A DNA stretch of 64,000 nt from Brasilonema angustatum HA4187-MV1 (GCA_019359695.1 JAHHGV010000035.1:1-64000); one strand, 5' to 3'. Numbered from the stretch's first letter, positions 38,884-47,968 are shown. Notes: a model not told the origin generated them from the sequence alone. Program-made: numbers and translations.

Positions 38884-39531
38884 TTAGTGACTTAATGCTC
38901 CAACATAAGTTGCAATCTCTGCAAATGCAGGCAAAGCTTCAGGGCAAAAGGGAGGAAAACTTAAAAAGCCATGCACCATACCAGAACAGGACTTACGCAA
39001 CTGGCACATTTTTCTTCCAACTATCACATGGGTATAATTCAATACAGTTCAGTTCAGGAAATTAATCTGTTGAGGCAGGCAGAGGAGCAGAGGAGCAGAG
39101 GAGCAGAGGCGAAAGAACTAATGGTAATGGACGTTAACTCTTCATCTCCCCTGCTCCCCATCTCCCCATCTCCCCTGCTGTCTCAACGAATAAATGTCTT
39201 AACTGAACCGTATTGGGGTATAATTTGGCTATAACGTTTATAAATCAATATTTACGAGCATTTATCTCAATGTGAAATATATGTGCCAGTTGACCTTATA
39301 TTGTGACGCTTGCGTAAGTCCTACAGAATAATCGATTAAGCGAACTTGATTGCCAGAGTCGTGCAATCGTTGGGCGTACTTCTGCTTCTGGTCCTGTAGG
39401 GGATCATATTCAGCCGTGATAATCAACGCAGGAGGAAGATGACTTAAGTTCTCTGCCAGGATTGGTGAGAAATACGGTTCAAATCGATCAGCTTCACTGC
39501 GGGCGTAATATTTCACAAAGCTCAGCTTCAT
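38884..39531 (-). pseudogene. Alpha/beta-hydrolase (esterase-type) C-terminal remnant split by a mobile element
   Basis: The N-terminal part (39531 down to about 39329) reads RFEPYFSPILAENLSHLPPA and LIITAEYDPLQDQ, the Asp region of lipase/esterase hydrolases. After removal of 38987-39323 and one copy of the CAGAA target repeat, the frame continues as LIDYSGMVHGFLSFPPFCPE and ends ...EIATYVGALSH, with the catalytic-His motif GMVHGF. The joined remnant is 101 residues. The front two-thirds (HGGG, GDSAGG) is missing, so the gene was already broken before or after the insertion. Confidence 0.85.
38987..39323. mobile_element. 337-bp non-autonomous element with AGGACTTACGCA ends and 5-bp target duplication
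   Basis: The ends are CAGGACTTACGCAA and TGCGTAAGTCCTA (inverted), flanked on both sides by CAGAA (38982-38986 and 39324-39328). GGCACAT near the left end and ATGTGCC near the right extend the symmetry. The interior has tandem AGGAGCAG and CATCTCCCC repeats and no transposase. Confidence 0.85.
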
Positions 39532-39576
39532 TTATCCGCTTTAAATTTTCTGCTGTGAATTGTTTATTTTCTGAAC

Positions 39577-40011
39577 TCATTTTCCACCTTTTTCCATCTT
39601 TTTGAATATTTTAGTCATCGTCTTTGCGTCTATCGTTTCCATATCAACCAACTTCAGCGATTTGACCATTTTCAGCGTTGTGGTTTTATAGTGTTGGAAA
39701 TGCGGGGTTTTGAGATGTGACTCGTATGCTTCGCGGCTGGCGTAGATTTCTAGAATCCTAACCTCAGTCGGATTTTCTTTTTGATACATCGGGAAAATCG
39801 AAATAACCCCCGGTTCCAATCTGACTGACGCTTCAGATTCTTCTTTCAGAATGGCTTTGTACTCATTGAGATAATTGGAATCTATTTCAATTTCCGAGAT
39901 ACGCACCATTATCTCTTTTTGCTGGGCGGAAGCCGCGCTGCAACTGACAAGCATAATTATCAGAATTAAAGAAATAACTATTTTTTGAAAACAGACGATA
40001 ACTTTATCCAT
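39577..40011 (-). CDS. Lipoprotein with antibiotic-biosynthesis-monooxygenase (ABM) fold
   Basis: 144 residues. A signal with lipobox (VISLILIIMLVSCSAA) is followed by a ferredoxin-like ABM domain (about 32-110: IMVRISEIEIDSNYLNEYKA, EPGVISIFPMY, RILEIYASREAYESHLKTPH, FQHYKTTT), as in YgiN-type quinol monooxygenases. It belongs to the redox gene cluster divergent from the AraC regulator. A periplasmic location is unusual for this fold but known. Confidence 0.8.
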   Translation of the reverse strand: MDKVIVCFQKIVISLILIIMLVSCSAASAQQKEIMVRISEIEIDSNYLNEYKAILKEESEASVRLEPGVISIFPMYQKENPTEVRILEIYASREAYESHLKTPHFQHYKTTTLKMVKSLKLVDMETIDAKTMTKIFKKMEKGGK

Positions 40012-40167
40012 GTTCTTTGGTTCACGACGATGAAGTCTAAAAATAACGGCAAGCTTTTAACAATTACTTGTTGTGCGCTGCCGATCACCGATGAAGCCTG
40101 CCGTTATTTTTCTTCCCTTCTCTCGGATATTAAAATTACTTTCGGCAAACAGTTCGCCGAATGAGTG

Positions 40168-40908
40168 CTACTGCTTTTTTTGTCTGGCAGCAATAACTTT
40201 CGCCAAGGATTTTCTGGCTGTTTCAGCTTGCTGTCGGCTGATGTTTTTTTCGATCAAACCAAAAGCCTCTCTTAACCCGCTTTCCGTCAGCCCGGTATTC
40301 ATTCCCATTGACAAATGAGATTCTAATTGCGATTCGACACCCGGCATTGCGGCGAGTGCTGAAATAGTGGCTAGTTCGCGCTGCTGATAGTTCAAAATAT
40401 CGCTGTCGAAAATATCGGCGAACAAATGCTCTTTCAAAAAGCGGTCAATCGTCGGACTAAATTCACCGAAACCTTTGGCAGGCTTGGATTGGGGCTGTCC
40501 AGTGAGCATTTCCAATGTCTTTCTGCCTCGCTCGTATTTGTCGCCAGTATCATTAATCGGCGTTGCCGTTTTTCCCTGTGTATCAGCAATGCCCTTATTT
40601 TTTCTTTCTTTCAACGCTGCCATAAATGTGTTGATACCGTTTAAGCTGCGCGGAAAACCGCAGTAGGCATACATTTGAACCAAAACTTCTTTGACTTCAT
40701 TAACGGTCAGCCCGGCATCAAGTCCGCCATTTAAGGCTTTTCGCAGATTTTCCAAATCGCCGTTGGCGGTGAAGGCGGAGATCGTGACAATGCTTTGTTG
40801 TCGTGCGTTTAAGGTTTGATCATTGTTCATTGTTTGTGCCTCCGACAAAAATAAAAGGCTAAATATCACAACAGACACCAGCGCTAAGAATACGATGAGC
40901 TTTTTCAT
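40168..40908 (-). CDS. Exported carboxymuconolactone-decarboxylase family protein (two CMD repeats)
   Basis: 246 residues from the ATG at 40908 (MKKLIVFLALVSVVIFS); the longer frame upstream overlaps the reductase gene and is not coding. A signal peptide is followed by two AhpD/CMD-like repeats: LNARQQSIVTISAFTANGDL...VLVQMYAYCGFPRSLNG, and LNYQQRELATISALAAMPGV...LREAFGLIEKNI. The redox CxxC of AhpD is not present (a single Cys in AYCGFP). It is probably in one operon with the aldo/keto reductase. Confidence 0.85.
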   Translation of the reverse strand: MKKLIVFLALVSVVIFSLLFLSEAQTMNNDQTLNARQQSIVTISAFTANGDLENLRKALNGGLDAGLTVNEVKEVLVQMYAYCGFPRSLNGINTFMAALKERKNKGIADTQGKTATPINDTGDKYERGRKTLEMLTGQPQSKPAKGFGEFSPTIDRFLKEHLFADIFDSDILNYQQRELATISALAAMPGVESQLESHLSMGMNTGLTESGLREAFGLIEKNISRQQAETARKSLAKVIAARQKKQ

Positions 40909-40937
40909 TGGAACTGCCTCCTCAACAGCGCTGCGTT

Positions 40938-41924
40938 CTACCAGGCGTATGCTTTGGGTGCCTCGCCGCCGGGACCAGGCCAGATCTCGTCGAGCCGGCG
41001 GAGTGTCTCGTCCGACAGAGAGATCTCCAAAGCCCGCAAGCTCTCGGTTAGTTGTTCCACAGTGCGGGGTCCGATGATCGGAGCCGTGACGGCAGGATTG
41101 TGCAACAGCCAAGCCAATGCGATATCGGCGGGTCGCTCATCGAGCTTTTCACAGAGTGCCTCGTAGTCCTCGATCTGCGCTCGATGCCGATCGATCTGTT
41201 GCTGCATCTTCGGCTTGGCTCGGCGACCTTCGCTCACCTTCCGCAGGACGCCTGCCAGTAGCCCGTTGCCGAGGGGACTCCACGGAACAAGACCGATGCC
41301 GTAGTACCGAAGCGCTGGGATGACCTCTAGCTCAACGGTGCGGGCAGTCAGGTTGTAAAGGCTCTGCTCCGACACTAACCCCAGGAAATTGCGCGACGCG
41401 GCAATATTCTGCGCGGTGGCGATGTCCCAGCCAGCGAAGTTGCTGCTGCCGATGTAGATTACCTTGCCTTGCTGTACCAGGAGTTCCATTGCCTGCCAAA
41501 TCTCCTCCCAGGGCGTGCGCCGATCAACGTGGTGCATCTGGTAGAGGTCGATGTGATCAGTCTGCAACCGACGTAAGCTGTCTTCGCAGGCTTTTCGGAT
41601 GTGATACGCCGAAAGGTGGCGATCATTCGGGCTGTGACCCATCGGCTGGTACACTTTAGTCGCCAGGACGATTTGATCGCGCCGCCCGCCCTGAGACAGC
41701 CACCGCCCGATGATCTCCTCGGAGATGCCGTAGCCCTTCTCCATGTCCGGGGACTGGGGACCCCCGTACACATCTGCGGTGTCCATATAGTTGATGCCGA
41801 CTTCCAGAGCCTCATCCATGATCTTGAAGCTGGTGGTTTCGTCCGTCAGCTCCCCGAAGTTCATGGTGCCCAGACCGAGCCGGCTGACCTGTAGTCCGGT
41901 GCGGCCGAGATGCTTGTACTGCAT
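40938..41924 (-). CDS. Aldo/keto reductase
   Basis: 328 residues. An NADP-dependent TIM-barrel oxidoreductase with tetrad elements [10 protein letters not shown] (Asp, Tyr), IVLATKVYQ (Lys) and [16 protein letters not shown] (His). The C-terminal cofactor region is [18 protein letters not shown]. Codon usage and base composition are clearly GC-richer than neighbouring cyanobacterial genes, suggesting transfer. It is closely followed by the CMD gene and preceded by broken cupin/SDR remnants. Confidence 0.93.
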   Translation of the reverse strand: MQYKHLGRTGLQVSRLGLGTMNFGELTDETTSFKIMDEALEVGINYMDTADVYGGPQSPDMEKGYGISEEIIGRWLSQGGRRDQIVLATKVYQPMGHSPNDRHLSAYHIRKACEDSLRRLQTDHIDLYQMHHVDRRTPWEEIWQAMELLVQQGKVIYIGSSNFAGWDIATAQNIAASRNFLGLVSEQSLYNLTARTVELEVIPALRYYGIGLVPWSPLGNGLLAGVLRKVSEGRRAKPKMQQQIDRHRAQIEDYEALCEKLDERPADIALAWLLHNPAVTAPIIGPRTVEQLTESLRALEISLSDETLRRLDEIWPGPGGEAPKAYAW

Positions 41925-42010
41925 TCTGTTTCTCCTCTTCTCCTAATTTTGTTGCCAGCAGGCGAGTCTCGTCCCCTGCCAAAGCTGGCTTCTTGCCTAT
42001 CACTCGTGAA

Positions 42011-42142
42011 GCGGTGTTGCCTGGGTTGCCGTCACTACACGGTTTGACCGCCATCGACGACCAGGGCGTGCCCGACGCGGTGTTGCCTGGGTTGCCGTCA
42101 CTACACGGTTTGACCGCCATCGACGACCAGGGCGTGCCCGAC
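42011..42142. repeat. 66-bp perfect tandem duplication
   Basis: Unit 42011-42076 is repeated exactly at 42077-42142 (GCGGTGTTGCCTGGG ... GGCGTGCCCGAC). It duplicates the last codons and stop of an SDR remnant. Confidence 0.92.
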
Positions 42143-42180
42143 GACGAAGGAGGATGCATCCGAACACAGCCAGACGACGG
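42101..42180 (-). pseudogene. C-terminal scrap of a short-chain dehydrogenase (SDR)
   Basis: On the minus strand one frame reads [20 protein letters not shown], then GGQTV and a stop, the classic SDR C-terminus (S-x-F-V-x-G-x-x-L-x-V-D-G-G). Only about 26 codons remain, joined directly to a cupin fragment upstream. Confidence 0.8.
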
Positions 42181-42354
42181 CCCCAACGGGTGGGTGTGCC
42201 ATGCAGTCCGAGCACCAGGCTCGAACGTCACACTGGCACCAGACGTGCGTGCTGGCTCGTGTGCCTCGAACAGGGGATCAACGCGGACAGTGCCCGTAAA
42301 ATACTCGTCGGGTCCTTTAGCGGAAGGCTGTGAGCCACTTCGTTTGATATCCAT
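42181..42354 (-). pseudogene. N-terminal fragment of a cupin protein
   Basis: 58 residues: [20 protein letters not shown], then [21 protein letters not shown], the first half of a cupin barrel with the metal-binding H-x-H. The frame then enters SDR-derived sequence in the wrong phase, so about half the cupin and most of an SDR were deleted. Carboxymuconolactone/cupin genes often accompany such reductases. Confidence 0.8.
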
Positions 42355-42564
42355 TTTCTAATTCCTTCACTTGATGCCCTGCATGGTTGCGAACAGGCCA
42401 GTCTCTTGGTCATCAAAACTGCATTTTCTCTTAAATAAAAATCCACAATGCTTACAAGAAGCCGAAATCATTTTTCATTGCTTTAGCTTCATTTTAAGCA
42501 TCCTCAAGGACAAAGCAATAAAACGATCGTCTAAAATTGTTGTACAATCCTGCAAAACTTAAAA

Positions 42565-43587
42565 ATGAATGCTGTCAAAACAAGTAAAAATGCCGATATG
42601 GATTTCATGAACGACCAGCAGGCAAAGCGCGAGGCAGACAGAGTGCAAGCCAACCGAGACGAATTGGTTGAGCGCATCTCACAGACGATTCGCGCTGATG
42701 GGGCGATCGAGCCGCTGAAGGGCTTGCATCTTCACCGATTCTCCTCGCCTATGGAAGCCTGTCATGCTGTCTCTGTCCCAGCCTTTTGTGTAATCGCCCA
42801 GGGCAGTAAAGAAGTGCTTTTAGGTAACGATCGCTATCAATACGACCCTGCACATTATCTGCTGGCGACGGTCGAACTGCCGATTATGAGCCAAATTCTG
42901 GAAGCATCTAAAGCGCAACCGTGCCTGAGCCTTCGCCTCGATCTCGATTCCACCCTGGTCGGTTCAGTTATGGTCGAGGCGGGCTATCCCGCATCCCAAA
43001 GTCGTGCCAATGTCAAAGCGATCGACGTGAGTCCACTAGATGCGCCGCTGCTCGATGCCGTTGTCCGGCTCGTTCGGCTGTTGGACACGCCCGCCGAAGC
43101 GCGGGTTCTGATGCCGCTGGTCGCACGGGAAATCATTTACCGACTCCTGATTGGAGAGCAAGGCGCGCGGCTTCGTCATATTGCCGTTCTAGGTGGCTAC
43201 ACCCACCACATCGCTCTTGCCGTCGAGCGACTTCGTAAAGACTTTAAGGAGCCGATCAAGATTGAAAGCATCGCACGAGAGCTTGGAATGAGTGTCTCAG
43301 GCTTCCACCATCACTTCAAGTCTGTCACTGCAATGAGTCCTTTGCAGTTCCAGAAGCAAGTGCGTCTCCAGGAGGCTCGCCGTCTGATGCTGGGGCAAAA
43401 CCTTGACGCTACCAGTGCTGCTTACCGAGTGGGTTATGACGATGCCTCGCACTTCAACCGAGAGTACAAGCGGCTCTTTGGTGCACCACCGATGCGTGAT
43501 GTAGAACGCCTGCGAGAATCTGTTAGGGAGACTGCTAGTTCAATACGATCTCCTCAAGACGCCGGGCATCTTGCCAGAAATCGTTAA
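42565..43587 (+). CDS. AraC-family transcriptional regulator
   Basis: 340 residues. The N-terminal AraC_N cupin-like sensor domain (LHRFSSPMEACHAVSVPAF, VIAQGSKEVLLGNDRYQYD) is followed by two C-terminal helix-turn-helices (IESIARELGMSVSGFHHHFK and TSAAYRVGYDDASHFNREYK, RLFGAPPM). It is divergent from the reductase/CMD/ABM cluster, the normal arrangement for a local regulator. It is GC-rich like the rest of this block. The ATG at 42565 is used; another in-frame ATG is at 42598. Confidence 0.92.
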   Translation: MNAVKTSKNADMDFMNDQQAKREADRVQANRDELVERISQTIRADGAIEPLKGLHLHRFSSPMEACHAVSVPAFCVIAQGSKEVLLGNDRYQYDPAHYLLATVELPIMSQILEASKAQPCLSLRLDLDSTLVGSVMVEAGYPASQSRANVKAIDVSPLDAPLLDAVVRLVRLLDTPAEARVLMPLVAREIIYRLLIGEQGARLRHIAVLGGYTHHIALAVERLRKDFKEPIKIESIARELGMSVSGFHHHFKSVTAMSPLQFQKQVRLQEARRLMLGQNLDATSAAYRVGYDDASHFNREYKRLFGAPPMRDVERLRESVRETASSIRSPQDAGHLARNR

Positions 43588-43689
43588 AGCATTTGGTGTA
43601 GAGCACCGTATGCTGAATGTTTTTGTGTCTTAGGAGCAGGGGCACTGGCGGCGACAGCCACCCGCTACGAATGAAAAAAACACCTTCTT

Positions 43690-43713
43690 TCCTGTTCCCT
43701 GTTCCCTGTTCCC
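43690..43713. repeat. Heptamer tandem repeat (TTCCCTG)
   Basis: Three to four copies of TTCCCTG at the right edge of the GC-rich block. Same unit as at 25326 and 30380. Confidence 0.75.
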
Positions 43714-43826
43714 TGTGTTTCTTGAAAGGTTTAATTTGCTATTTTAACTTGAAGTTCGCTACGCGTTCTCGGTTTTTCATGCATACTTTAGGGGAGTGCG
43801 AGTCTAAACTCAAGCCTGACAACTGA

Positions 43827-43852
43827 CAAAAAAACCCGGACGGGAGCCGGGT
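43827..43852 (-). terminator. Rho-independent terminator of psbH
   Basis: Minus strand: ACCCGG-CTCCCGT-CCGGGT followed by TTTTTT, about 45 bp after the psbH stop. Confidence 0.85.
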
Positions 43853-43894
43853 GTGGAGTAACATATTGTTATCCAGGTTTTTGGACTAGAAACA

Positions 43895-44101
43895 TCATTT
43901 AACGCCCAAAGCCCGCCAGTCAACCAAAACATCTTGGATCGTGAAGGACTTGTTATAGAGTTGCAGAATAATCAACAGAAACACGAAAAATAGCAGAATA
44001 AAAACAGCCATCACGGGGGTAGTACCCCAACCTGGAGTCACTTTACCATACTCAGAGTTTAAAGGTTTGAGGATATCTCCTAATTGCGTCCTTTGTGCCA
44101 T
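43895..44101 (-). CDS. psbH: Photosystem II protein PsbH
   Basis: 68 residues: [20 protein letters not shown] then [20 protein letters not shown] and [17 protein letters not shown]. One transmembrane helix; a PSII core subunit needed for PSII assembly and stability. It is divergent from psbN. Normally tatA follows; here about 5 kb of other DNA intervenes. Confidence 0.97.
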   Translation of the reverse strand: MAQRTQLGDILKPLNSEYGKVTPGWGTTPVMAVFILLFFVFLLIILQLYNKSFTIQDVLVDWRALGVK

Positions 44102-44184
44102 AGTTCACCTAAGATGAGTTGCCAAAGCATTTTTTAATCTTCTGTAATATTCTATAGGAATAGGACACATAATCGATACTTGTT

Positions 44185-44316
44185 ATGGAACCCGCAATAG
44201 TTCTTAGTATTTCTGTCGGCGCTGTTGTGATCTTCATTACGGCGTTCTCCATCTATACCTCTTTTGGCCCTCCTGGTAAGGAATTGAGCGATCCCTTTGA
44301 AGATCACGAAGATTAA
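44185..44316 (+). CDS. psbN: Photosystem II assembly protein PsbN
   Basis: 43 residues: MEPAIVLSISVGAVVIFITA then FSIYTSFGPPGKELSDPFED. Canonical length and sequence. It is required for PSII assembly rather than being a stable subunit. It is divergent from psbH with an 83-bp shared promoter region and is followed by a strong hairpin. Confidence 0.97.
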   Translation: MEPAIVLSISVGAVVIFITAFSIYTSFGPPGKELSDPFEDHED

Positions 44317-44323
44317 AGTTCAT

Positions 44324-44358
44324 GGGTTTGTGATTGTGTTAAACACAATCACAAACCC
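44324..44358. terminator. Bidirectional terminator between psbN and the mannosidase gene
   Basis: GGGTTTGTGATTGTGTT (44324-44340) and AACACAATCACAAACCC (44342-44358): a perfect 17-bp stem between the convergent genes, immediately after both stops. Confidence 0.8.
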
Positions 44359-44359
44359 C

Positions 44360-47300
44360 TCAGCTAACCCTAAAGCTGCTAATTTTCCAAGGTTGAATTG
44401 TAAAGATTTGTTGCCCAGATGAGAATTCGGGTGTGGGCAAAGAGTGCTCTAACAAGTCCACTGACTCTCCCAGAGTCAACCCCAAATCACTTTGTAACTG
44501 CAAATCGGCTGTTTGTCCGTGACATTCATAACATCGGATAATCCATTGTTTTGGGTTGTCTTCTGCTTGCTTAAACGCCATTAATATCAAGTTGTCAGCC
44601 GACAAATCTAATAAACGACCAACTGGCGGTAAAGATTTTTTGTTCTGGTGATGTTTGGAACTCAACATCATTACTTCCATTGGTAGATGCAATTCATAAC
44701 CGTGTCTGATTGTATGGGCTGATTCCCAGCTACCAGCATGAGGATACAAAGCATAAGTAAATTCATGAAATCCTTTGTCTGCTTCCTCGTCAGGCCAATT
44801 TGGACTGCGTAACAGACTTAAGCGTAATTGATTGGATTGGCTGTCGTACCCATACTTACAATCGTTTAACAGACTAACACCGTATGTATCTTCATTGTTA
44901 ACGGTGGCGGGAGTTGTCAAATCTGCCCAACGTAAAGCCGGGACTTCCCATTTTGCCTTTTCTGCTGGAGTTTCGGGTTTGGTCGGACGGCGAATCGTCC
45001 CACAAGGAATTTCATAAGTGGCAAAGTCTGCCTCTAGATTTAATGGAAAAGCAGCTTTCACCAAACAGTTACGTTCCTGCCAGTTGACAGTTGTGGCTAT
45101 TTTCAGGATTGGCGATCGCCCTTGTAATATGTAATCACAGCAAAACTCTGATTCACCCAGCTGGCGCACCACACGCAGACGAGTTTGCACAGGTCCAGTT
45201 TCGGGCCACTCAATAGATTTTAGCTGCGTTGGTGGTAAAGGATGCTCAAAATAGTTCGGGTCAATATTCCAAGCATCCCAATATTGACCACTATCTTGGA
45301 AAGCTTGTAATTGATTTCCAGCGCCGCTTAGAACTTCTCTATCATTAACTTTGTCAAAAAGACTCGACAAATTACCAGTTTCTTCGTCAACAGTTACCCG
45401 CAAAAACTCATTTTCAAAAGTCAATCTTTTTCGATCAAAATATTCTTGCTTTCGCAAACTCGAATTGGTATCATCAGACTGGGTTATGTTATTGCCTTTT
45501 TTAGGCAGTTGAGGACAAAGCCAAAAAACGCGATAGCCAACAGAGGGAACATCGCTTGCTATAAACAGCAGCTTTGAGTCGTTGCTCAGTTGGGAAGGCA
45601 AAAGTTCTCCTTCGAGATTATAAACGCAAGCATCCAAGTGAGGTAATGGTAGCTCAACAGCGACAACCGAAGAGCGCTGCCAATTCAGGGAGTTAAAGAC
45701 GAAAATTGGTACAGCATCGGGTTGGGGCGGCTCGCTTAAGTTTATTTGGGATGCAAGATAACTCAAAGACTCCTGCAATATGTCATTGCCAACTTTCTCC
45801 ACCTCCTGCCAAGTTGGAAGCGCATCCGCATAAACTTGATTAATCGAAGAACCAGGCAGAATATCGTGAAACTGATTAAATAAGACCTTTTTCCAGGCTG
45901 CTTCTAGTTCAGCTTTCGGATATGTCACCCCAGAGCTAATTGTTGCCAAAGCCGCAAACAGTTCTGCTTGGTACAATAATCCTTCACAACGACGATTCCA
46001 ACGTTTTTGGTCAGCGTGGGTGGTATAACAGCCGCGATGGAATTCTAGATAGAGTTCGTCTTCCCAAGTGGGGAATGAGGAAGGGGAAGCAGAGGAAGTA
46101 GGGGGAGTAGGGGGAGTAGGGGGAGAATTATTTTCTTGTCTATTCTTGATTTGCTGTAAGTAATTTTCGGCAGTCGTAAATTCTAGCTTCGGGAACAAAG
46201 GAGATTTTTGCCAACGCTGGGCAGTTTCCAACATATCACGAGTGGGACCGCCGCCGTGGTCACCCACGCCAGGAAGCCAAAGAGCATCACAAAGACCTGT
46301 TTGGGTTTGCCATTCACAGGCGTAGGATGCCATTTTAACTGGGTCGATACCTTCACCAACAAGCGCAGACATATAGCTAAAGACTTGACTACCGTCAGGC
46401 GATCGCCACCAAAAAGCACCATAATCAAACTTCGTCGTATCATTCCAGCGCAACTTCTGAGTCACGAAATACTCAACACCAGCACTCGCGAAAAACTGCG
46501 GCAAAGTTGCACAAAAACCGAAACTATCTGGTACCCACACCACAGGAGAAAGCTTGCCAAATTTCTCCAACACATAGCGCTGACCATACAACAACTGACG
46601 GACAATAGATTCACCTGCTATTAAATTCAACTCCGGTTCAACCCAAAAACCTCCCACAACTTCCCAACGCCCAGCTTTTACCGCTTCTTGAATCGCATCA
46701 AACAAATCCGGGCGATGTTCTTCAATCCAAGCATAAAGCACCGGCGAAGAATGACAAAAAATCAACTCCGGAAAATCTTGCTGAAGTTTAAGAACCGACT
46801 CAAAAGTACTTTGTGCAGCCTTCCAAGTTTCACTCACAGGCCAAAGCCATGCTAAATCAAGATGAGCATGACCTAATAAGTAAATCTTTGAATTAAGATT
46901 TTGAATCTTCGATTCCAGCAACCTCTGACGAACCGTAAACAAAGAATTCTCAAACTCTTTCTTATCTTCCTTGGCGTCCTTGGCGTTTTGGCGGTTCGTT
47001 TCCCAATCTATCCCCGCCACACTCTCCGCCAAATCCTCCAACCTCTGCGGCTCAAAAGTTTCCAAAAACCGCTGCGTCACAGCCAACTCATCAGCCACAA
47101 AACCGGGATCTGGGCGATTCTCATCCGTAGACTCATAAATCAGCAGCGACTTAACAAGAGCACCATCACAATGCCCCGGACTCACCAAACGCAGAGCTAT
47201 GATAAATTCATCTCCTGGTGTCACCGCATCATTCAGTAGTACCCTTGGCGAACTATCAAACAAATCTCCCTCAAGTACTAACTTCCCATTAACATAAACT

Positions 47301-47800
47301 TGAGCAGAATCTGCCCACCAAACCAGTGATAGCCGCAAAGACAAACCTTGTAGCGGGTAACCCTGTAAATCTTGGGGAATAACTAATTTTTGCACCAACC
47401 ATAGCACATTTTGCCCAAGAGCCCAAGCAATGTGTCCTTTGGCGTTTAACTTGGCAAGACTCCAAAGCGAAAAGTCGCAGGTGCTAATATCAGCCACGGG
47501 TGAGACAGCGCTGCGGGAGGGGAGCCAGTGCGTTGCGGAGCCAGTACTGCAGGAGGGTTTCCTTCCGTAGGTATCTGGCGTTGGGGTTCCCCCCGTTGTA
47601 GCACCTGGCGTTTTCTCTCCGCAGGCGACTGCGAACCCGAAGGGCAAGTCAGCTTCCAAGCATTGCCAGGATGACAAATTATTTACTCTTACATAGGAGC
47701 GCAATTTTTCAATTGCTTCCAAGATAAATTTAGTATTAGCTTGAGATACTGGAGAGGTCATAATTTCGCTAAGATGAGGAAACTCATAATCATCAATCAT
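44360..47800 (-). CDS. GH38 alpha-mannosidase with three repeat-derived inserts
   Basis: 1146 residues; the ATG at 47761 (MTSPVSQANTKFILEAIEKL) is an equally good start. The catalytic GH38 domain begins near residue 307 with the zinc motif LLGHAHLDLAWLWPVSE. VWVPDSFGFCATLPQF carries the nucleophile Asp, and LFNQFHDILPGSSINQVY the second zinc histidine. A beta-sandwich C-terminal half completes the family layout. Three low-complexity inserts break family-like sequence: CGEKTPGATTGGTPTPDTYG and onward (about 58-103), NRQNAKDAKEDKKE (about 272) and SPPTPPTPPTSSASPSS (about 585). All derive from dispersed or tandem repeats. It removes alpha-mannose from glycans or storage sugars. Confidence 0.9.
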   Translation of the reverse strand: MIDDYEFPHLSEIMTSPVSQANTKFILEAIEKLRSYVRVNNLSSWQCLEADLPFGFAVACGEKTPGATTGGTPTPDTYGRKPSCSTGSATHWLPSRSAVSPVADISTCDFSLWSLAKLNAKGHIAWALGQNVLWLVQKLVIPQDLQGYPLQGLSLRLSLVWWADSAQVYVNGKLVLEGDLFDSSPRVLLNDAVTPGDEFIIALRLVSPGHCDGALVKSLLIYESTDENRPDPGFVADELAVTQRFLETFEPQRLEDLAESVAGIDWETNRQNAKDAKEDKKEFENSLFTVRQRLLESKIQNLNSKIYLLGHAHLDLAWLWPVSETWKAAQSTFESVLKLQQDFPELIFCHSSPVLYAWIEEHRPDLFDAIQEAVKAGRWEVVGGFWVEPELNLIAGESIVRQLLYGQRYVLEKFGKLSPVVWVPDSFGFCATLPQFFASAGVEYFVTQKLRWNDTTKFDYGAFWWRSPDGSQVFSYMSALVGEGIDPVKMASYACEWQTQTGLCDALWLPGVGDHGGGPTRDMLETAQRWQKSPLFPKLEFTTAENYLQQIKNRQENNSPPTPPTPPTSSASPSSFPTWEDELYLEFHRGCYTTHADQKRWNRRCEGLLYQAELFAALATISSGVTYPKAELEAAWKKVLFNQFHDILPGSSINQVYADALPTWQEVEKVGNDILQESLSYLASQINLSEPPQPDAVPIFVFNSLNWQRSSVVAVELPLPHLDACVYNLEGELLPSQLSNDSKLLFIASDVPSVGYRVFWLCPQLPKKGNNITQSDDTNSSLRKQEYFDRKRLTFENEFLRVTVDEETGNLSSLFDKVNDREVLSGAGNQLQAFQDSGQYWDAWNIDPNYFEHPLPPTQLKSIEWPETGPVQTRLRVVRQLGESEFCCDYILQGRSPILKIATTVNWQERNCLVKAAFPLNLEADFATYEIPCGTIRRPTKPETPAEKAKWEVPALRWADLTTPATVNNEDTYGVSLLNDCKYGYDSQSNQLRLSLLRSPNWPDEEADKGFHEFTYALYPHAGSWESAHTIRHGYELHLPMEVMMLSSKHHQNKKSLPPVGRLLDLSADNLILMAFKQAEDNPKQWIIRCYECHGQTADLQLQSDLGLTLGESVDLLEHSLPTPEFSSGQQIFTIQPWKISSFRVS
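46076..46132. repeat. GGGGAGTA tandem repeat in the mannosidase gene
   Basis: Units of about nine bases (GTAGGGGGA) in several copies encode the PPTPPTPPTSS linker on the minus strand. Confidence 0.75.
46955..47002. repeat. AAGDAKE-type dispersed repeat in the mannosidase gene
   Basis: TCCTTGGCGTCCTTGGCG plus TTTTGGCGGTTCG matches the sufD and sufB-sufC spacer repeat and encodes NRQNAKDAKEDKK in frame. Confidence 0.7.
47500..47650. repeat. GC-rich dispersed repeat in the 5' part of the mannosidase gene
   Basis: Contains AGTGCGTTGCGG, GGTTCCCCCCGTTGTAG, CACCTGGCG and CCGCAGGCGACTGCG, shared with the cmpB-cmpC gap and with 48402-48490. The minus-strand translation is a roughly 45-residue insert without family resemblance. 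Confidence 0.75.
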
Positions 47801-47968
47801 CGTTTCGATTTATTGTTTGGTGCGAGTCCGACAGCTAAGCAACACTCTTAACAAAAGTTCACCATTACGTCACGCATTGAACTTGTACGCAGCTAGGGAC
47901 TAGACCAATTACTAGCACTGGTTGTTTTCTTAATTTTGAACTTTGAATGAGCGAATTTTGAATTGCCT

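Noticed and set aside
40909-41112. 68-residue N-terminal extension of the CMD gene
   Set aside because: Overlaps the aldo/keto reductase in another frame; a clear signal peptide starts at the ATG at 40908.
41117-41323. Several plus-strand frames in the 41-42 kb region
   Set aside because: High GC creates long antisense frames over the aldo/keto reductase gene; none has family features.
43617-43826. 69-residue plus-strand frame after the AraC gene
   Set aside because: Runs through the TTCCCTG tandem repeat and lacks any domain.
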